Both the position numbers and the translations under genes were made by a program. A stretch of DNA of 44,836 bases, from assembly GCA_902512065.1 (NCBI GenBank), contig CABXHU010000010.1, positions 1-44,836 on the forward strand. Reading direction: 5' to 3'. The notes under the pieces were generated by a model. The model did not search any database, was not told the DNA's origin, and saw only the letters and a program-made list of their open reading frames with translations. Each line of letters begins with the position of its first letter. Position 1 is the stretch's first letter. Positions 26,737 to 34,256 of this stretch are shown here, piece by piece. This DNA comes from an uncultured Bacteroidota bacterium. GTDB lineage: Bacteria > Bacteroidota > Bacteroidia > Flavobacteriales > Flavobacteriaceae.

Positions 26737-27603
26737 TTATTTAAAATTAAATAGCTGCATTGGATCAATTGGTGTTCCGTTTTTCCAAACCTCAAAATGT
26801 AGGTGTGGCCCAGTGGTAAGCGTTCCGTTATTTCCTGATAATGCAATTATTTCTCCAGCATTTACCGTTTCATTTTGTTTTTTTACCAGAGATGAGTTGT
26901 GCTTATAAACAGATATCAACATATCTCCATGATCAATAATTATAACATAGCCTGTTTGGACTGTCCAGTCTGAAAAAAGAACTCTTCCGTCAGAAATTGC
27001 TTTAATTGGTGTTCCCTCATCAACAACAATGTCTATAGCAAAATGATCTTCTTTCTTGTTAAAATTTTGAGTAATTTCTCCTTGAACTGGTTGAAATAGA
27101 ATTGCATTTTCTATCAAAAGCTGATTGCTTGTTAAATTAAATTTGTCTTCCTCGTCAATATATTTTCGCAAAAGAGAGTCTTCTTTTGAAGGGCTTAGTT
27201 CTGAAGATAATATTTCCGCATTAATTTCATTAATAATAGAATCTCTGTTGAAAGCAATTGTGTCAAGCTCTCCAGTCAAAACCCTTATTATAGAGTTATA
27301 ATACTGGTTGTTAAGCTCTGTAGCTTTTATAATAGAGTCTAGTTTGAAGCCCTGTTCTGTTGTGCTTTTTAATAGCTCCTGCGATGAATATCCAGGGACA
27401 TACTCCTTTAATGGTGTGAAAAAAACAAGACAAATTGTGGCACCGATCAGTGCTGCTGTATATAAAAGACTTGTAAGAAAAACTCCTAGTTTGGAGGTTT
27501 TAAACGATAGCTTTTCTTCAAAGGTGTTCTCATTTGAGACGACCACCTTGTATTGCCTGTACAGGTCGTCTAAAAAAGTTGGGTTTTTCTTCTTTTTCTT
27601 CAT
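26737..27603 (-). CDS. M23/LytM metallopeptidase, membrane-anchored
   Basis: Peptidoglycan endopeptidase of 288 aa from the ATG at 27603. Short basic cytoplasmic N-terminus, one membrane helix (about 41-62), a periplasmic helical linker (75-165), then the LytM domain with the zinc ligands His187 and Asp191 (HFAID) and His269 in the PHLHFE motif (His267 being the catalytic partner); His235 is in YKH. All key residues are present, so it should be active against peptide cross-links. The frame can be opened three codons earlier at a TTG, but that TTG is the end of a TATTTTTG promoter element, so I chose the ATG. It heads the GH3/glycan unit. Confidence 0.9.
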   Translation of the reverse strand: MKKKKKNPTFLDDLYRQYKVVVSNENTFEEKLSFKTSKLGVFLTSLLYTAALIGATICLVFFTPLKEYVPGYSSQELLKSTTEQGFKLDSIIKATELNNQYYNSIIRVLTGELDTIAFNRDSIINEINAEILSSELSPSKEDSLLRKYIDEEDKFNLTSNQLLIENAILFQPVQGEITQNFNKKEDHFAIDIVVDEGTPIKAISDGRVLFSDWTVQTGYVIIIDHGDMLISVYKHNSSLVKKQNETVNAGEIIALSGNNGTLTTGPHLHFEVWKNGTPIDPMQLFNFK

Positions 27604-27609
27604 ACTTTT

Positions 27610-27617
27610 CAAAAATA
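27610..27617 (-). promoter_or_regulatory. Probable -7 element of the M23 peptidase unit
   Basis: Minus-strand TATTTTTG, a full TAnnTTTG match, ends 6 nt before the ATG at 27603. Transcription would start at or next to the start codon, predicting a leaderless or nearly leaderless mRNA. No good -33 TTTG is seen. Confidence 0.48.
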
Positions 27618-27662
27618 CTGAAATATAATTACAATCCTGGCCTTCATTATAATCGGCAATGG

Positions 27663-27693
27663 TTTAAAAATAAACTTTTAATTACTAACTTTA
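27663..27693 (+). promoter_or_regulatory. Possible tatA promoter
   Basis: TTTA at 27663-27666, 19 nt, then TAACTTTA at 27686-27693. Each element is one base from the consensus and the spacing is ideal. It ends 16 nt before the tatA ATG. The rest of the 106-nt gap between the M23 gene and tatA shows nothing else. Confidence 0.4.
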
Positions 27694-27709
27694 CACAAAA
27701 TTTAATGCT

Positions 27710-27907
27710 ATGATTTTATCTGTTTTACCTCTAGCAATCGGCCCATGGCAAATCGTAATTTTAGTTATTGTTGCCCTTATTGTTTTTGGACCTATAGGTC
27801 TTGGGAAAAAACTAGGAAACCTAGTTAAAGGCACTGGAGAAGGGGTTAAAGAATTTAAAAAAGCCCTTAAAGAGGACGAGTCTGTGGATAAAAAGGAAGA
27901 AGAATAG
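27710..27907 (+). CDS. tatA: Twin-arginine translocase subunit TatA/TatE-type
   Basis: Protein of 65 aa with TatA architecture: short N-terminus, one membrane helix (GPWQIVILVIVALIVFG, about 12-28), an amphipathic helix with the KGTGEGVKEFKKAL pattern (40-53) and an acidic/basic tail (KEDESVDKKEEE). TatA forms the pore for folded proteins in the Tat pathway. The hinge is unusual: after FG come PIGLGKKLGN instead of the common GGKKIPELMRG, giving about four extra residues and replacing the hinge proline-glutamate. TatC is not in the window. It is transcribed alone and converges on DUF4837 with a 10-nt gap. Confidence 0.87.
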   Translation: MILSVLPLAIGPWQIVILVIVALIVFGPIGLGKKLGNLVKGTGEGVKEFKKALKEDESVDKKEEE

Positions 27908-27917
27908 TTTCCTTCAT

Positions 27918-28871
27918 TTATTTCAGAATCTTTAAACTTTCAATTATTGCTTCGAGCTCAAAAATGTAGCTTGCTTTTGCTGTTCCTGGCGAATAAACAA
28001 ATCCGTCAAAATATAATATCCTGTTATTAATTGAGTCTATAACTGAAAAGTTAATAAAAGGGCCTCCCATAAACTGTTTTTTCACCTCCCACAGCCCCCT
28101 TGTTTCCATTGCTGTTTTTTTATTTATTCTGACAGGTTTTGAGACCGCTTTGTATTCTAGGTCTGTCGTCATATATGTTCCTAGTGTTGGTCCTGGAATT
28201 TTTATTTTTGCGACAGAATCTCTTACAGCAATTACTTGTTGTGTGCTTAGCTTGTCTTTAGTTAGTGGCGTTTCAAATATTGATAAATTTACTGAGCCGC
28301 TTTTTGTATCCTTTCTAAGCCAAATAAAATTTTCTAAAACACTAGCCTCTCGATATATAGAAGGATAGTCTAGCGTAATATTAAAAACTTTTTTAAGGGA
28401 GGAAGAGTTACTTGGTGATTTTTTTATTCTTCGTTTTTTTTCTCTAATCTCGCTATTTCTAAGAATAGAGATAATCTCTTCAGCCTTTGATTTTATCTGT
28501 TGAATAATTTGGTTGGCATTTGCTCCTGAAATAACAATAATTTTTTGGGGAGAAGCGTATTTGTTAGAGACCACGTTAATTCCTTTTTTCTTGTTAGGCT
28601 CTATTTTAATTATCGCTCTTGATTTTGTAGCAAAGCCTGAAAAAACTCCTGGAGGCATTTGCCTAAGAATAAATTGTTTCTCTTGCTGAGGGAGCCCGTA
28701 TATTGGTTTAGAAAAAGTTGTTTTTAGTTCTTTTCCTATAGCGCCCTCCCATAGGCTGTTTTCTATAATTACCGAAACTTCATTCAGATTTCCAGAGGAG
28801 GCCAAAACAATTTTTGAGTCATTTTGACAGCCCAACAAGATAATTGCTATAAAAAATATGGTTTTTTTCAT
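27918..28871 (-). CDS. DUF4837 family lipoprotein
   Basis: Lipoprotein of 317 aa: the lipobox ILLGC puts the acylated cysteine at residue 15. The mature part follows the Bacteroidota DUF4837 family, recognised by GNLNEVSVIIENSLWEGAIG (27-46), LRQMPPGVFSGFATKSRAII (about 69-88) and, near the C-terminus, ETRGLWEVKKQFMGGPFINF. The function is unknown. It is the last gene of pgk-lytic transglycosylase-DUF4837 (gaps 18 and 25 nt). Here the leader has GGAGCAGAAGAA just before ATG, one of the few Shine-Dalgarno-like stretches in the window. Confidence 0.82.
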   Translation of the reverse strand: MKKTIFFIAIILLGCQNDSKIVLASSGNLNEVSVIIENSLWEGAIGKELKTTFSKPIYGLPQQEKQFILRQMPPGVFSGFATKSRAIIKIEPNKKKGINVVSNKYASPQKIIVISGANANQIIQQIKSKAEEIISILRNSEIREKKRRIKKSPSNSSSLKKVFNITLDYPSIYREASVLENFIWLRKDTKSGSVNLSIFETPLTKDKLSTQQVIAVRDSVAKIKIPGPTLGTYMTTDLEYKAVSKPVRINKKTAMETRGLWEVKKQFMGGPFINFSVIDSINNRILYFDGFVYSPGTAKASYIFELEAIIESLKILK

Positions 28872-28896
28872 TTCTTCTGCTCCATTAAAAATAATA

Positions 28897-30054
28897 TTAA
28901 TTTTTTGGAATTCTTTTTGGAAAAATTATTAGTCTTTGGTTTTCTTTTATTTTGTCATTTATAAGGTTGTTCCATCTCATGATGTCCTTTATTTTAACTC
29001 CAAACCTGTTGCTAATTTTCCCCAAATAATCTCCTTCCTTTATTTTGTAAATTATTTTAGAGTTTATGCTGTATAGTTCTGGCAAAGGCTTTTCTCTGTC
29101 TTTAAATTCTTTTTCAGAATATAAATATAACTCCTCTTCTTTGGCAGCAAATAAAAGTGCTTGATCAGCGGGTAGGGTGATTACGTGCTTTTTGTTCTTA
29201 ATTCTAGGAATTATTTTATGAATATATGCTGGGTTCAAAAACTCTACTGTGTCTAAGGGAATTTCTAAAAATTTTGCAATATGAGAAAAAGCTATTTGCT
29301 TTTTTACATGAATAGTGTCTGTTTTTGAGTTCAAATAATTTTCTTTATCAATAGAAATTTTATGCTCCTTTGAGTACTCTAGAATATACATTGTTGCTAT
29401 AAATGATGGGACATATCTTGCTGTTTCGTAAGGTAAGAACCCTCTAATATTCCAAAAGTTTTTATAGCCTCCTGACCTTATAATTGCTTTTGAGATTGTT
29501 CTAGGGCCGGCATTATAAGCTGCAATGGCCAAAACCCAATCATCATAAGTATTATAAAGTTTCTGCAAATATTTTGCTGCCGCTACTGATGATTTTTCAG
29601 GATCCATTCGTTCATCTATATAGCTGTTAAGCTCTAAGCCGTTTTCTTTCGCAGCAGCATACATGAATTGCCACAAACCTGTTGCTCCCGCTTTTGATAT
29701 TGCTTTTGGTCTTAAATTAGATTCCACTATGGGCAGGTATTTTAGTTCTAGAGGAGCCTTGTTGTTTTGAAGTGCTTTTTCAAAAATTGGAAAATAGTAG
29801 TCTATTATTTTTGCCCTATTATTAAAGTGTTTTGTTCTGGTTTTTAGGTATTTCTTTATAAGCTCTTCTAATTCAGGAGTGTACGATATTTCTATTGGAG
29901 TTTTATTGTTAAGTTTTTCCAGCCTTGTCTTTATAGTGTCTGTGTTAAAATTATAAAGACTGTCGTTTGTTTGGTTGGGGTGATTTTTGGAAAAAGCGCT
30001 TAAAGTTTCTGACAACAGAAAAATTAGTATAAAAACTCTAAACAACTTTATCAT
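28897..30054 (-). CDS. MltD-like lytic transglycosylase with LysM domain
   Basis: Secreted murein hydrolase of 385 aa that cleaves glycan strands with formation of 1,6-anhydro-MurNAc. Signal peptide 1-22; SLT domain with catalytic Glu111 in LKYLPIVESNLRPKAISKAGATGLWQFM and the downstream WVLAIAAYNAGPRTISKAI motif; a linker; then a C-terminal LysM domain (IYKIKEGDYLGKISNRFG and IMRWNNLINDKIKENQRLIIFP, about 335-380) that binds peptidoglycan. A degenerate LysM-like stretch lies near residues 250-295. All active-site residues are intact. It is co-transcribed with pgk. Confidence 0.94.
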   Translation of the reverse strand: MIKLFRVFILIFLLSETLSAFSKNHPNQTNDSLYNFNTDTIKTRLEKLNNKTPIEISYTPELEELIKKYLKTRTKHFNNRAKIIDYYFPIFEKALQNNKAPLELKYLPIVESNLRPKAISKAGATGLWQFMYAAAKENGLELNSYIDERMDPEKSSVAAAKYLQKLYNTYDDWVLAIAAYNAGPRTISKAIIRSGGYKNFWNIRGFLPYETARYVPSFIATMYILEYSKEHKISIDKENYLNSKTDTIHVKKQIAFSHIAKFLEIPLDTVEFLNPAYIHKIIPRIKNKKHVITLPADQALLFAAKEEELYLYSEKEFKDREKPLPELYSINSKIIYKIKEGDYLGKISNRFGVKIKDIMRWNNLINDKIKENQRLIIFPKRIPKN

Positions 30055-30072
30055 GTTAGTTTTGTTTTTTTA

Positions 30073-31254
30073 TTATAGCAGAGCGGCTATGCCTGGAAGA
30101 GTGTTTCCTTCAAGGCTTTCTAGCATTGCTCCTCCTCCTGTGCTAACATAGCTTACTTTTTCAAAGAGGTTAAATTTTATTAAAGCGGCTACAGAGTCTC
30201 CTCCTCCTACCAAAGAGAAACAGCCTTTTTTTGTTGCTTCTGTAACTGAAATCGCTACAGCCCTTGTTCCGCCAGAAAATGCGTCCATTTCAAAAACCCC
30301 TAAAGGCCCATTCCATAATATGGTCTGGCTTTTTAAAATAATAGAAGCAAAATATTTTTCTGTCTCCGGACCTATATCTAAGCCCATCCAATTTTCATCT
30401 ATGTTGTGTGCGCCAATAACTTTTGTTTTTGAATTGTTGCTAAACTCTTTTGCAGCAATAACGTCTTTAGGTAAAAAAAACGAAACGCCATTTTTTTTGG
30501 CTTCTAACATCAGGTCTTCACAGATAGGAATCATTTCTGGCTCGTATATTGATTTGCCGACCTCACCTCCTTTAGATTTAATAAAAGTATAGGCCATTCC
30601 TCCACCAATAACAAGATTGTCTGCTATTGACAGCAGGTTTTTGATAATCGGTATTTTTGAAGACACTTTGGCTCCTCCAATAATTGCTGTTACTGGCGAG
30701 GTTTTTGATTTGAGCACTTTACCTATCGCGTCCACTTCTTTTAGCAAAAGCAGTCCTGCACATTTTTCATTAAAAAATCCCGCCACTGTTGATGTAGAGG
30801 CGTGATTTCTATGGCTTGTTCCAAAAGCATCATTAACATAAACATCTCCTGCTTTTGAAAGCTTCTGAGAAAATAATTCGTCACCCAAAACCTCTTGCTT
30901 ATAAAATCTTAGGTTTTCTAGCATTAACACCTCTCCTGGCAAAAGAGCTTCCGCAGCGCTTTCTACCTTTTGACCTATACAATCATCTATAAATTTTATT
31001 TTTCTTCCTAGACATTTTTCTGCTTCCCTTAAAATGTGTTTTAAGGAAAGTGATGGGTCTTTTCCTTCTGGCCTGCCAAGATGTGATATTAGTATGCATG
31101 CACCTCCGTCATTTAACACATGGTCAATGGTTGGTTTTGCTGCTTTAATTCTTGAGTTATCAGCAACTTCAAAATTGCTGTTTAGAGGGACATTAAAGTC
31201 TACTCTTATTAAGGCTTTCTTGTTTTTAAAGCTTGTCTCTAGTGCTGATTTCAT
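30073..31254 (-). CDS. pgk: Phosphoglycerate kinase
   Basis: Glycolytic/gluconeogenic enzyme of 393 aa that interconverts 1,3-bisphosphoglycerate plus ADP with 3-phosphoglycerate plus ATP. Substrate-binding RVDFNVPL (17-24) and ISHLGRPEGK near residue 58 lie in the N-domain; the C-domain has GGAKVSSKIPII, LWNGPLGVFE near residue 313 and the nucleotide-binding GGGDSVAALIKF. Normal length, all hallmark residues present. It heads the pgk-mltD-like-DUF4837 unit and has a TATATTTG promoter element 17 nt upstream. Confidence 0.98.
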   Translation of the reverse strand: MKSALETSFKNKKALIRVDFNVPLNSNFEVADNSRIKAAKPTIDHVLNDGGACILISHLGRPEGKDPSLSLKHILREAEKCLGRKIKFIDDCIGQKVESAAEALLPGEVLMLENLRFYKQEVLGDELFSQKLSKAGDVYVNDAFGTSHRNHASTSTVAGFFNEKCAGLLLLKEVDAIGKVLKSKTSPVTAIIGGAKVSSKIPIIKNLLSIADNLVIGGGMAYTFIKSKGGEVGKSIYEPEMIPICEDLMLEAKKNGVSFFLPKDVIAAKEFSNNSKTKVIGAHNIDENWMGLDIGPETEKYFASIILKSQTILWNGPLGVFEMDAFSGGTRAVAISVTEATKKGCFSLVGGGDSVAALIKFNLFEKVSYVSTGGGAMLESLEGNTLPGIAALL

Positions 31255-31271
31255 CTGTTTAAAACCTTGAA

Positions 31272-31279
31272 CAAATATA
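31272..31279 (-). promoter_or_regulatory. Probable -7 element of the pgk operon
   Basis: Minus-strand TATATTTG, a full TAnnTTTG match, ends 17 nt before the pgk ATG at 31254. The 71-nt gap also holds the divergent holB promoter. Confidence 0.5.
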
Positions 31280-31313
31280 GTTTTTATATGGGTATAAAAC
31301 TATATAATTCTTT

Positions 31314-31321
31314 TATCTTTG
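31314..31321 (+). promoter_or_regulatory. Probable -7 element of holB
   Basis: TATCTTTG matches TAnnTTTG exactly and ends only 4 nt before the ATG at 31326. The mRNA is therefore expected to start at or within a few bases of the start codon. Confidence 0.52.
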
Positions 31322-31325
31322 CCAT

Positions 31326-32486
31326 ATGAGCTTGTCTATTTCTGTTGTTCAAAAAGAGCTTGTTTCAGGGCTTGAAAAAACCGCTAAAAACAAGACCATT
31401 GCAAACACATATATGTTTGTTGGTCCAGAAGGTTGTGGAAAAATCCATACTGCAATTAGTTTTGTTAAGTCTATTATAAGCTCGCAAAGCGAAACAAGTG
31501 CTGAAAAAATAAAGGCGTCGCTAAATAAGGTTGACTTGCTTACTCATCCCGATCTGCATTTTTCATATCCTGTCAATACAAATGATAAAATAAAAAAAGA
31601 TCCTGTGTCTGTAGATTTTATTACTGAATGGAGAGAGCTTGTGCTTGAGTCAGGTTTTATGAGTCTTTCTGACTGGTATAAAAAAATCCGCATTGGCAAT
31701 AAACAGGGTGTAATCTCTGTAAAAGAAGCAGAAAAAATAGCAAAAACAATGTCGCTAAAGTCATATGAGGGCGGATATAAGTTTATGATAATTTGGATGC
31801 CGGAAAAAATGAACAACAGTGCATCAAACAAGCTTTTAAAGCTTTTAGAGGAGCCTCCAGAAAAAACAGTTTTTGTTTTGTTGTGTGAAAATGACGGGGC
31901 TTTGTTAGAAACGATTAGATCAAGATGTCAAAAAATAATAATTAGGCCTCCTTCTCAAAAAGATTTAAAAGCTGCGCTAAAATTAGCTTACTCTCTGGAT
32001 GATTCTGCAGCCTCAGAGATTGCTTCACAATCAAAAGGAAATTGCAGAAAAGCTCTTTATCTTGTTGAAAATCAAGAGCTTGAAGGCTTAAATAATGAAG
32101 ATTTTGTGAGCTGGGTTAGGCTTGCTTTTAAAGTAAAAACCTCAAAACAAACGATAGGAGAACTTATTTCGTTTAGCGAGGGTATGGCAAAAAAAAGCAG
32201 AGAAGATCAAAAATCATTTCTTAAAAACTCCCTTTCTGTTTTTAGAAAAGGCATGTTATTTAACTATGCTGCTGAAAGCTCAGATTTAGACTTTGGAAAT
32301 GGATTTAGGCTTGAGAAGTTTGCTCCATACATTCATGAAAACAACATTGCAGAAATTTATGACGAAATACATAAAGCGTATGGTGGGGTTGAAAGAAATG
32401 GAAACTCTAAAATAATTTTTTTAGACACTTCTATAAAGCTAACCCGCTTATTACACATTAAACCTTCTGCAAAAAATGAAAAATAG
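31326..32486 (+). CDS. holB: DNA polymerase III subunit delta' (clamp-loader)
   Basis: AAA+ clamp-loader subunit, 386 aa. GPEGCGKIHTA (33-43) is the P-loop position, but Ile replaces the Ser/Thr after Lys, as expected for a subunit that does not hydrolyse ATP. The four-cysteine zinc module of E. coli delta' is absent: no Cys lies between residues 40 and 90, where THPDLHFSYPV follows directly. NKLLKLLEEPPEKTVFVLL and the arginine-finger ETIRSRCQKI are clear. It is likely one part of the loader with DnaX and HolA, encoded elsewhere. The 3' end overlaps the lipid kinase gene by 11 nt. Confidence 0.9.
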   Translation: MSLSISVVQKELVSGLEKTAKNKTIANTYMFVGPEGCGKIHTAISFVKSIISSQSETSAEKIKASLNKVDLLTHPDLHFSYPVNTNDKIKKDPVSVDFITEWRELVLESGFMSLSDWYKKIRIGNKQGVISVKEAEKIAKTMSLKSYEGGYKFMIIWMPEKMNNSASNKLLKLLEEPPEKTVFVLLCENDGALLETIRSRCQKIIIRPPSQKDLKAALKLAYSLDDSAASEIASQSKGNCRKALYLVENQELEGLNNEDFVSWVRLAFKVKTSKQTIGELISFSEGMAKKSREDQKSFLKNSLSVFRKGMLFNYAAESSDLDFGNGFRLEKFAPYIHENNIAEIYDEIHKAYGGVERNGNSKIIFLDTSIKLTRLLHIKPSAKNEK

Positions 32487-33393
32487 TTCTTGGTTTGTTG
32501 TAATAAACCCTAAAGCAGGGTCTGGAAAAGCGAAAAAAATTTGGGAAAAAACAAAAAAAGAGCTTACTAGGCTAGAAGTCTCTTTTGATTACTCGATAAG
32601 CGAATATGCTGGGCATGAGCAAGAAATTTCTAAAAATGCTGTAGTTAATGGGTATTCTCAAATAATCTCTATTGGTGGTGACGGCACAACACAAAAGGTT
32701 GTCAGAGGTGTTTATATGCAAGACAAAATTCCTGCAAAAAATGTTTTAATTGGTGTTATCCCTTCTGGAACTGGAAACGATTGGATAAAATCTCACGGAA
32801 TCCCCTTGGACTATAAAAAAGCTCTTTCGATTGTAATAAAGAAAAAGACAAAAACACAAGATCTTGGAAAAATTGAGGTGTTGGGAAATAAGCCTGGTGT
32901 TTATCATTTTATAAATTATGCAGGCGCAGGCTTTGACTGTTTTGTCTTGTCGCGCCTTAAACAATATAAAAAATTTGGGCCGCTCTCCTATTTTTTGTGT
33001 GCAATCGCAAATTTTATGAAATTTAAAAACATTCCTGTTACTATAGAATTAGATGCGTTAAAAATAAAGTCCAGTGTTTTTCTTCTAGGTGTAGGGCTTT
33101 GTTCATTCACGGGAGGCGGAATGAGGTTGACCAAAGACGCAGACCCATTTGATGGATATTTTAACATTACTGTTGCTCAAGATTTTACAAAGTATGATAT
33201 TATCAAGAATCTGCCAAAGTTGTTTAACGGGGGTATTTTTAAGGACAAAAAAGTGTTTACTTATAAATCAAAAAAAGTTAAAATATTCTCAGCAAAAGAA
33301 GGTGTTGTCTCACAAATAGACGGTGAGGTGTTAGAAAAAGGAAGTCTTGTGTATTCAATTGTTAAGGGTGGGTTTACTTTTTGCTCGCCCTAG
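32476..33393 (+). CDS. Diacylglycerol kinase catalytic-domain (YegS/LCB5-like) lipid kinase
   Basis: Protein of 305 aa of the DAGK/sphingosine kinase superfamily. NPKAGSGKA (11-19), the nucleotide-binding GGDGT (67-71) and PSGTGNDW (96-103) are all intact. The C-terminal beta-sandwich carries GVGLCSFTGGGMRLTKDADPFDG with acidic residues typical of the lipid-binding half. It phosphorylates a lipid such as diacylglycerol; the exact substrate is not determined. It is translationally coupled to holB (11-nt overlap), and its last 20 nt overlap the end of the converging methyltransferase gene. Confidence 0.92.
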   Translation: MKNSSWFVVINPKAGSGKAKKIWEKTKKELTRLEVSFDYSISEYAGHEQEISKNAVVNGYSQIISIGGDGTTQKVVRGVYMQDKIPAKNVLIGVIPSGTGNDWIKSHGIPLDYKKALSIVIKKKTKTQDLGKIEVLGNKPGVYHFINYAGAGFDCFVLSRLKQYKKFGPLSYFLCAIANFMKFKNIPVTIELDALKIKSSVFLLGVGLCSFTGGGMRLTKDADPFDGYFNITVAQDFTKYDIIKNLPKLFNGGIFKDKKVFTYKSKKVKIFSAKEGVVSQIDGEVLEKGSLVYSIVKGGFTFCSP

Positions 33394-34228
33394 AAAACAC
33401 GTATGTTGTGGCCGAACTTTCCCCGCTAAAAAAAGACAAGAAATTAGAAAGCTTTCCTATTGTTGCCCCTTTTATATAAGGGGCGGCGCTCTTTTTATAT
33501 TTTTCAGAAAGAATGGACACATAAAAGGCGTCCCAAAAAGATGTTTTCTTTTCTATTAAAACCAGTCCGCAGGAACCAAACACCTTCTCGATTGAGGTTT
33601 GGTCAAAATGCCATATGTGTCTTGGCGCGTCATAGGCTGCCCATTTATCCCTGTAGTATTTTGCATCAAAAGACCTGTGGTTTGGCGCTGCAACAACAAT
33701 CTTTCCTTCTGGGTTGAGCTTGTTTTTTAAGAAGATTATTGTTTGTTCTAAATCTAGTACATGCTCTAATGAATGCCAAAGCGTGATTATATCATATTTG
33801 TTTGGATTTGTTTCTGCGCTTTCTTTTGATCTAAAAACTTTTGCACTAGTTTTTAGTGTTGCGGCCTCTCTCGCTTTTTGGTGTGGCTCAATTCCTGCAA
33901 CGCTTAGCCCTGCTTCTTTTGCTTTTAGCAGAAAGTCCCCTGTTCCACAACCATAATCCAGTAAAGATCCTTTGTTATTAAGCATGTTTAGGATTTTTTT
34001 TATTTTTTTTGCCATTCTTATTTTTCTGACAAAAACATAAGCTCTTTCTATTATTGTTTTTGGGGTAGATGTATAGGATGTGTATCGCTTTGTCTGATAG
34101 TATTTTTTAAGGCTTTCAGAATTTGGTGTAGGAGTTGTTTTTAAAACTCCTGTGCGCTCGTCTAGGGATATTTTAAAGCTTTCGCCTGTAACAAGATAGT
34201 CTTTTGTGTTTATAATTTTGTTTGTCAT
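33374..34228 (-). CDS. Class I SAM-dependent methyltransferase
   Basis: Protein of 284 aa with a Methyltransf_23-type core: SLLDYGCGTGDFLLKAKEAG (motif I, 88-107) binds SAM, AGIEPHQKAREAA is the acidic second strand, and YDIITLWHSLEHVLDLEQTI near residue 150 and PEGKIVVAAPNHRSFDAKYY complete the fold. The DAPRHIWHFD stretch is common in methyltransferases acting on quinones, sugars or lipids; the substrate here is unknown. It is 28 nt downstream of mnmG, with a perfect parS palindrome in that gap, so it is probably transcribed with mnmG through this site. Confidence 0.88.
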   Translation of the reverse strand: MTNKIINTKDYLVTGESFKISLDERTGVLKTTPTPNSESLKKYYQTKRYTSYTSTPKTIIERAYVFVRKIRMAKKIKKILNMLNNKGSLLDYGCGTGDFLLKAKEAGLSVAGIEPHQKAREAATLKTSAKVFRSKESAETNPNKYDIITLWHSLEHVLDLEQTIIFLKNKLNPEGKIVVAAPNHRSFDAKYYRDKWAAYDAPRHIWHFDQTSIEKVFGSCGLVLIEKKTSFWDAFYVSILSEKYKKSAAPYIKGATIGKLSNFLSFFSGESSATTYVFSRASKK

Positions 34229-34237
34229 GCTTATTGT

Positions 34238-34253
34238 TGTTTCACGTGAAACA
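34238..34253. promoter_or_regulatory. parS: parS centromere-like site, perfect consensus (ParB/Spo0J binding)
   Basis: TGTTTCACGTGAAACA, a 16-bp perfect palindrome identical to the conserved bacterial parS sequence. It fills most of the 28-nt gap between mnmG and the methyltransferase gene. ParB nucleates here and spreads to build the segregation complex. Such sites cluster near the replication origin. Confidence 0.93.
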
Positions 34254-34256
34254 CTA

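Noticed and set aside
27883-27891. TGTGGATAA, a perfect DnaA box on the minus strand
   Set aside because: It is a single copy inside the tatA tail with no partner boxes nearby; about 0.3 copies are expected by chance in a window of this size.
33374-33393. The 20-nt convergent overlap as evidence of a frameshift in one gene
   Set aside because: Both proteins have complete family lengths and sensible C-termini; a real overlap is more likely than an error.
33347-33717. Plus-strand frames across the lipid kinase/methyltransferase junction
   Set aside because: They are antisense to the methyltransferase, whose SAM-binding motifs are clear, and resemble no family.
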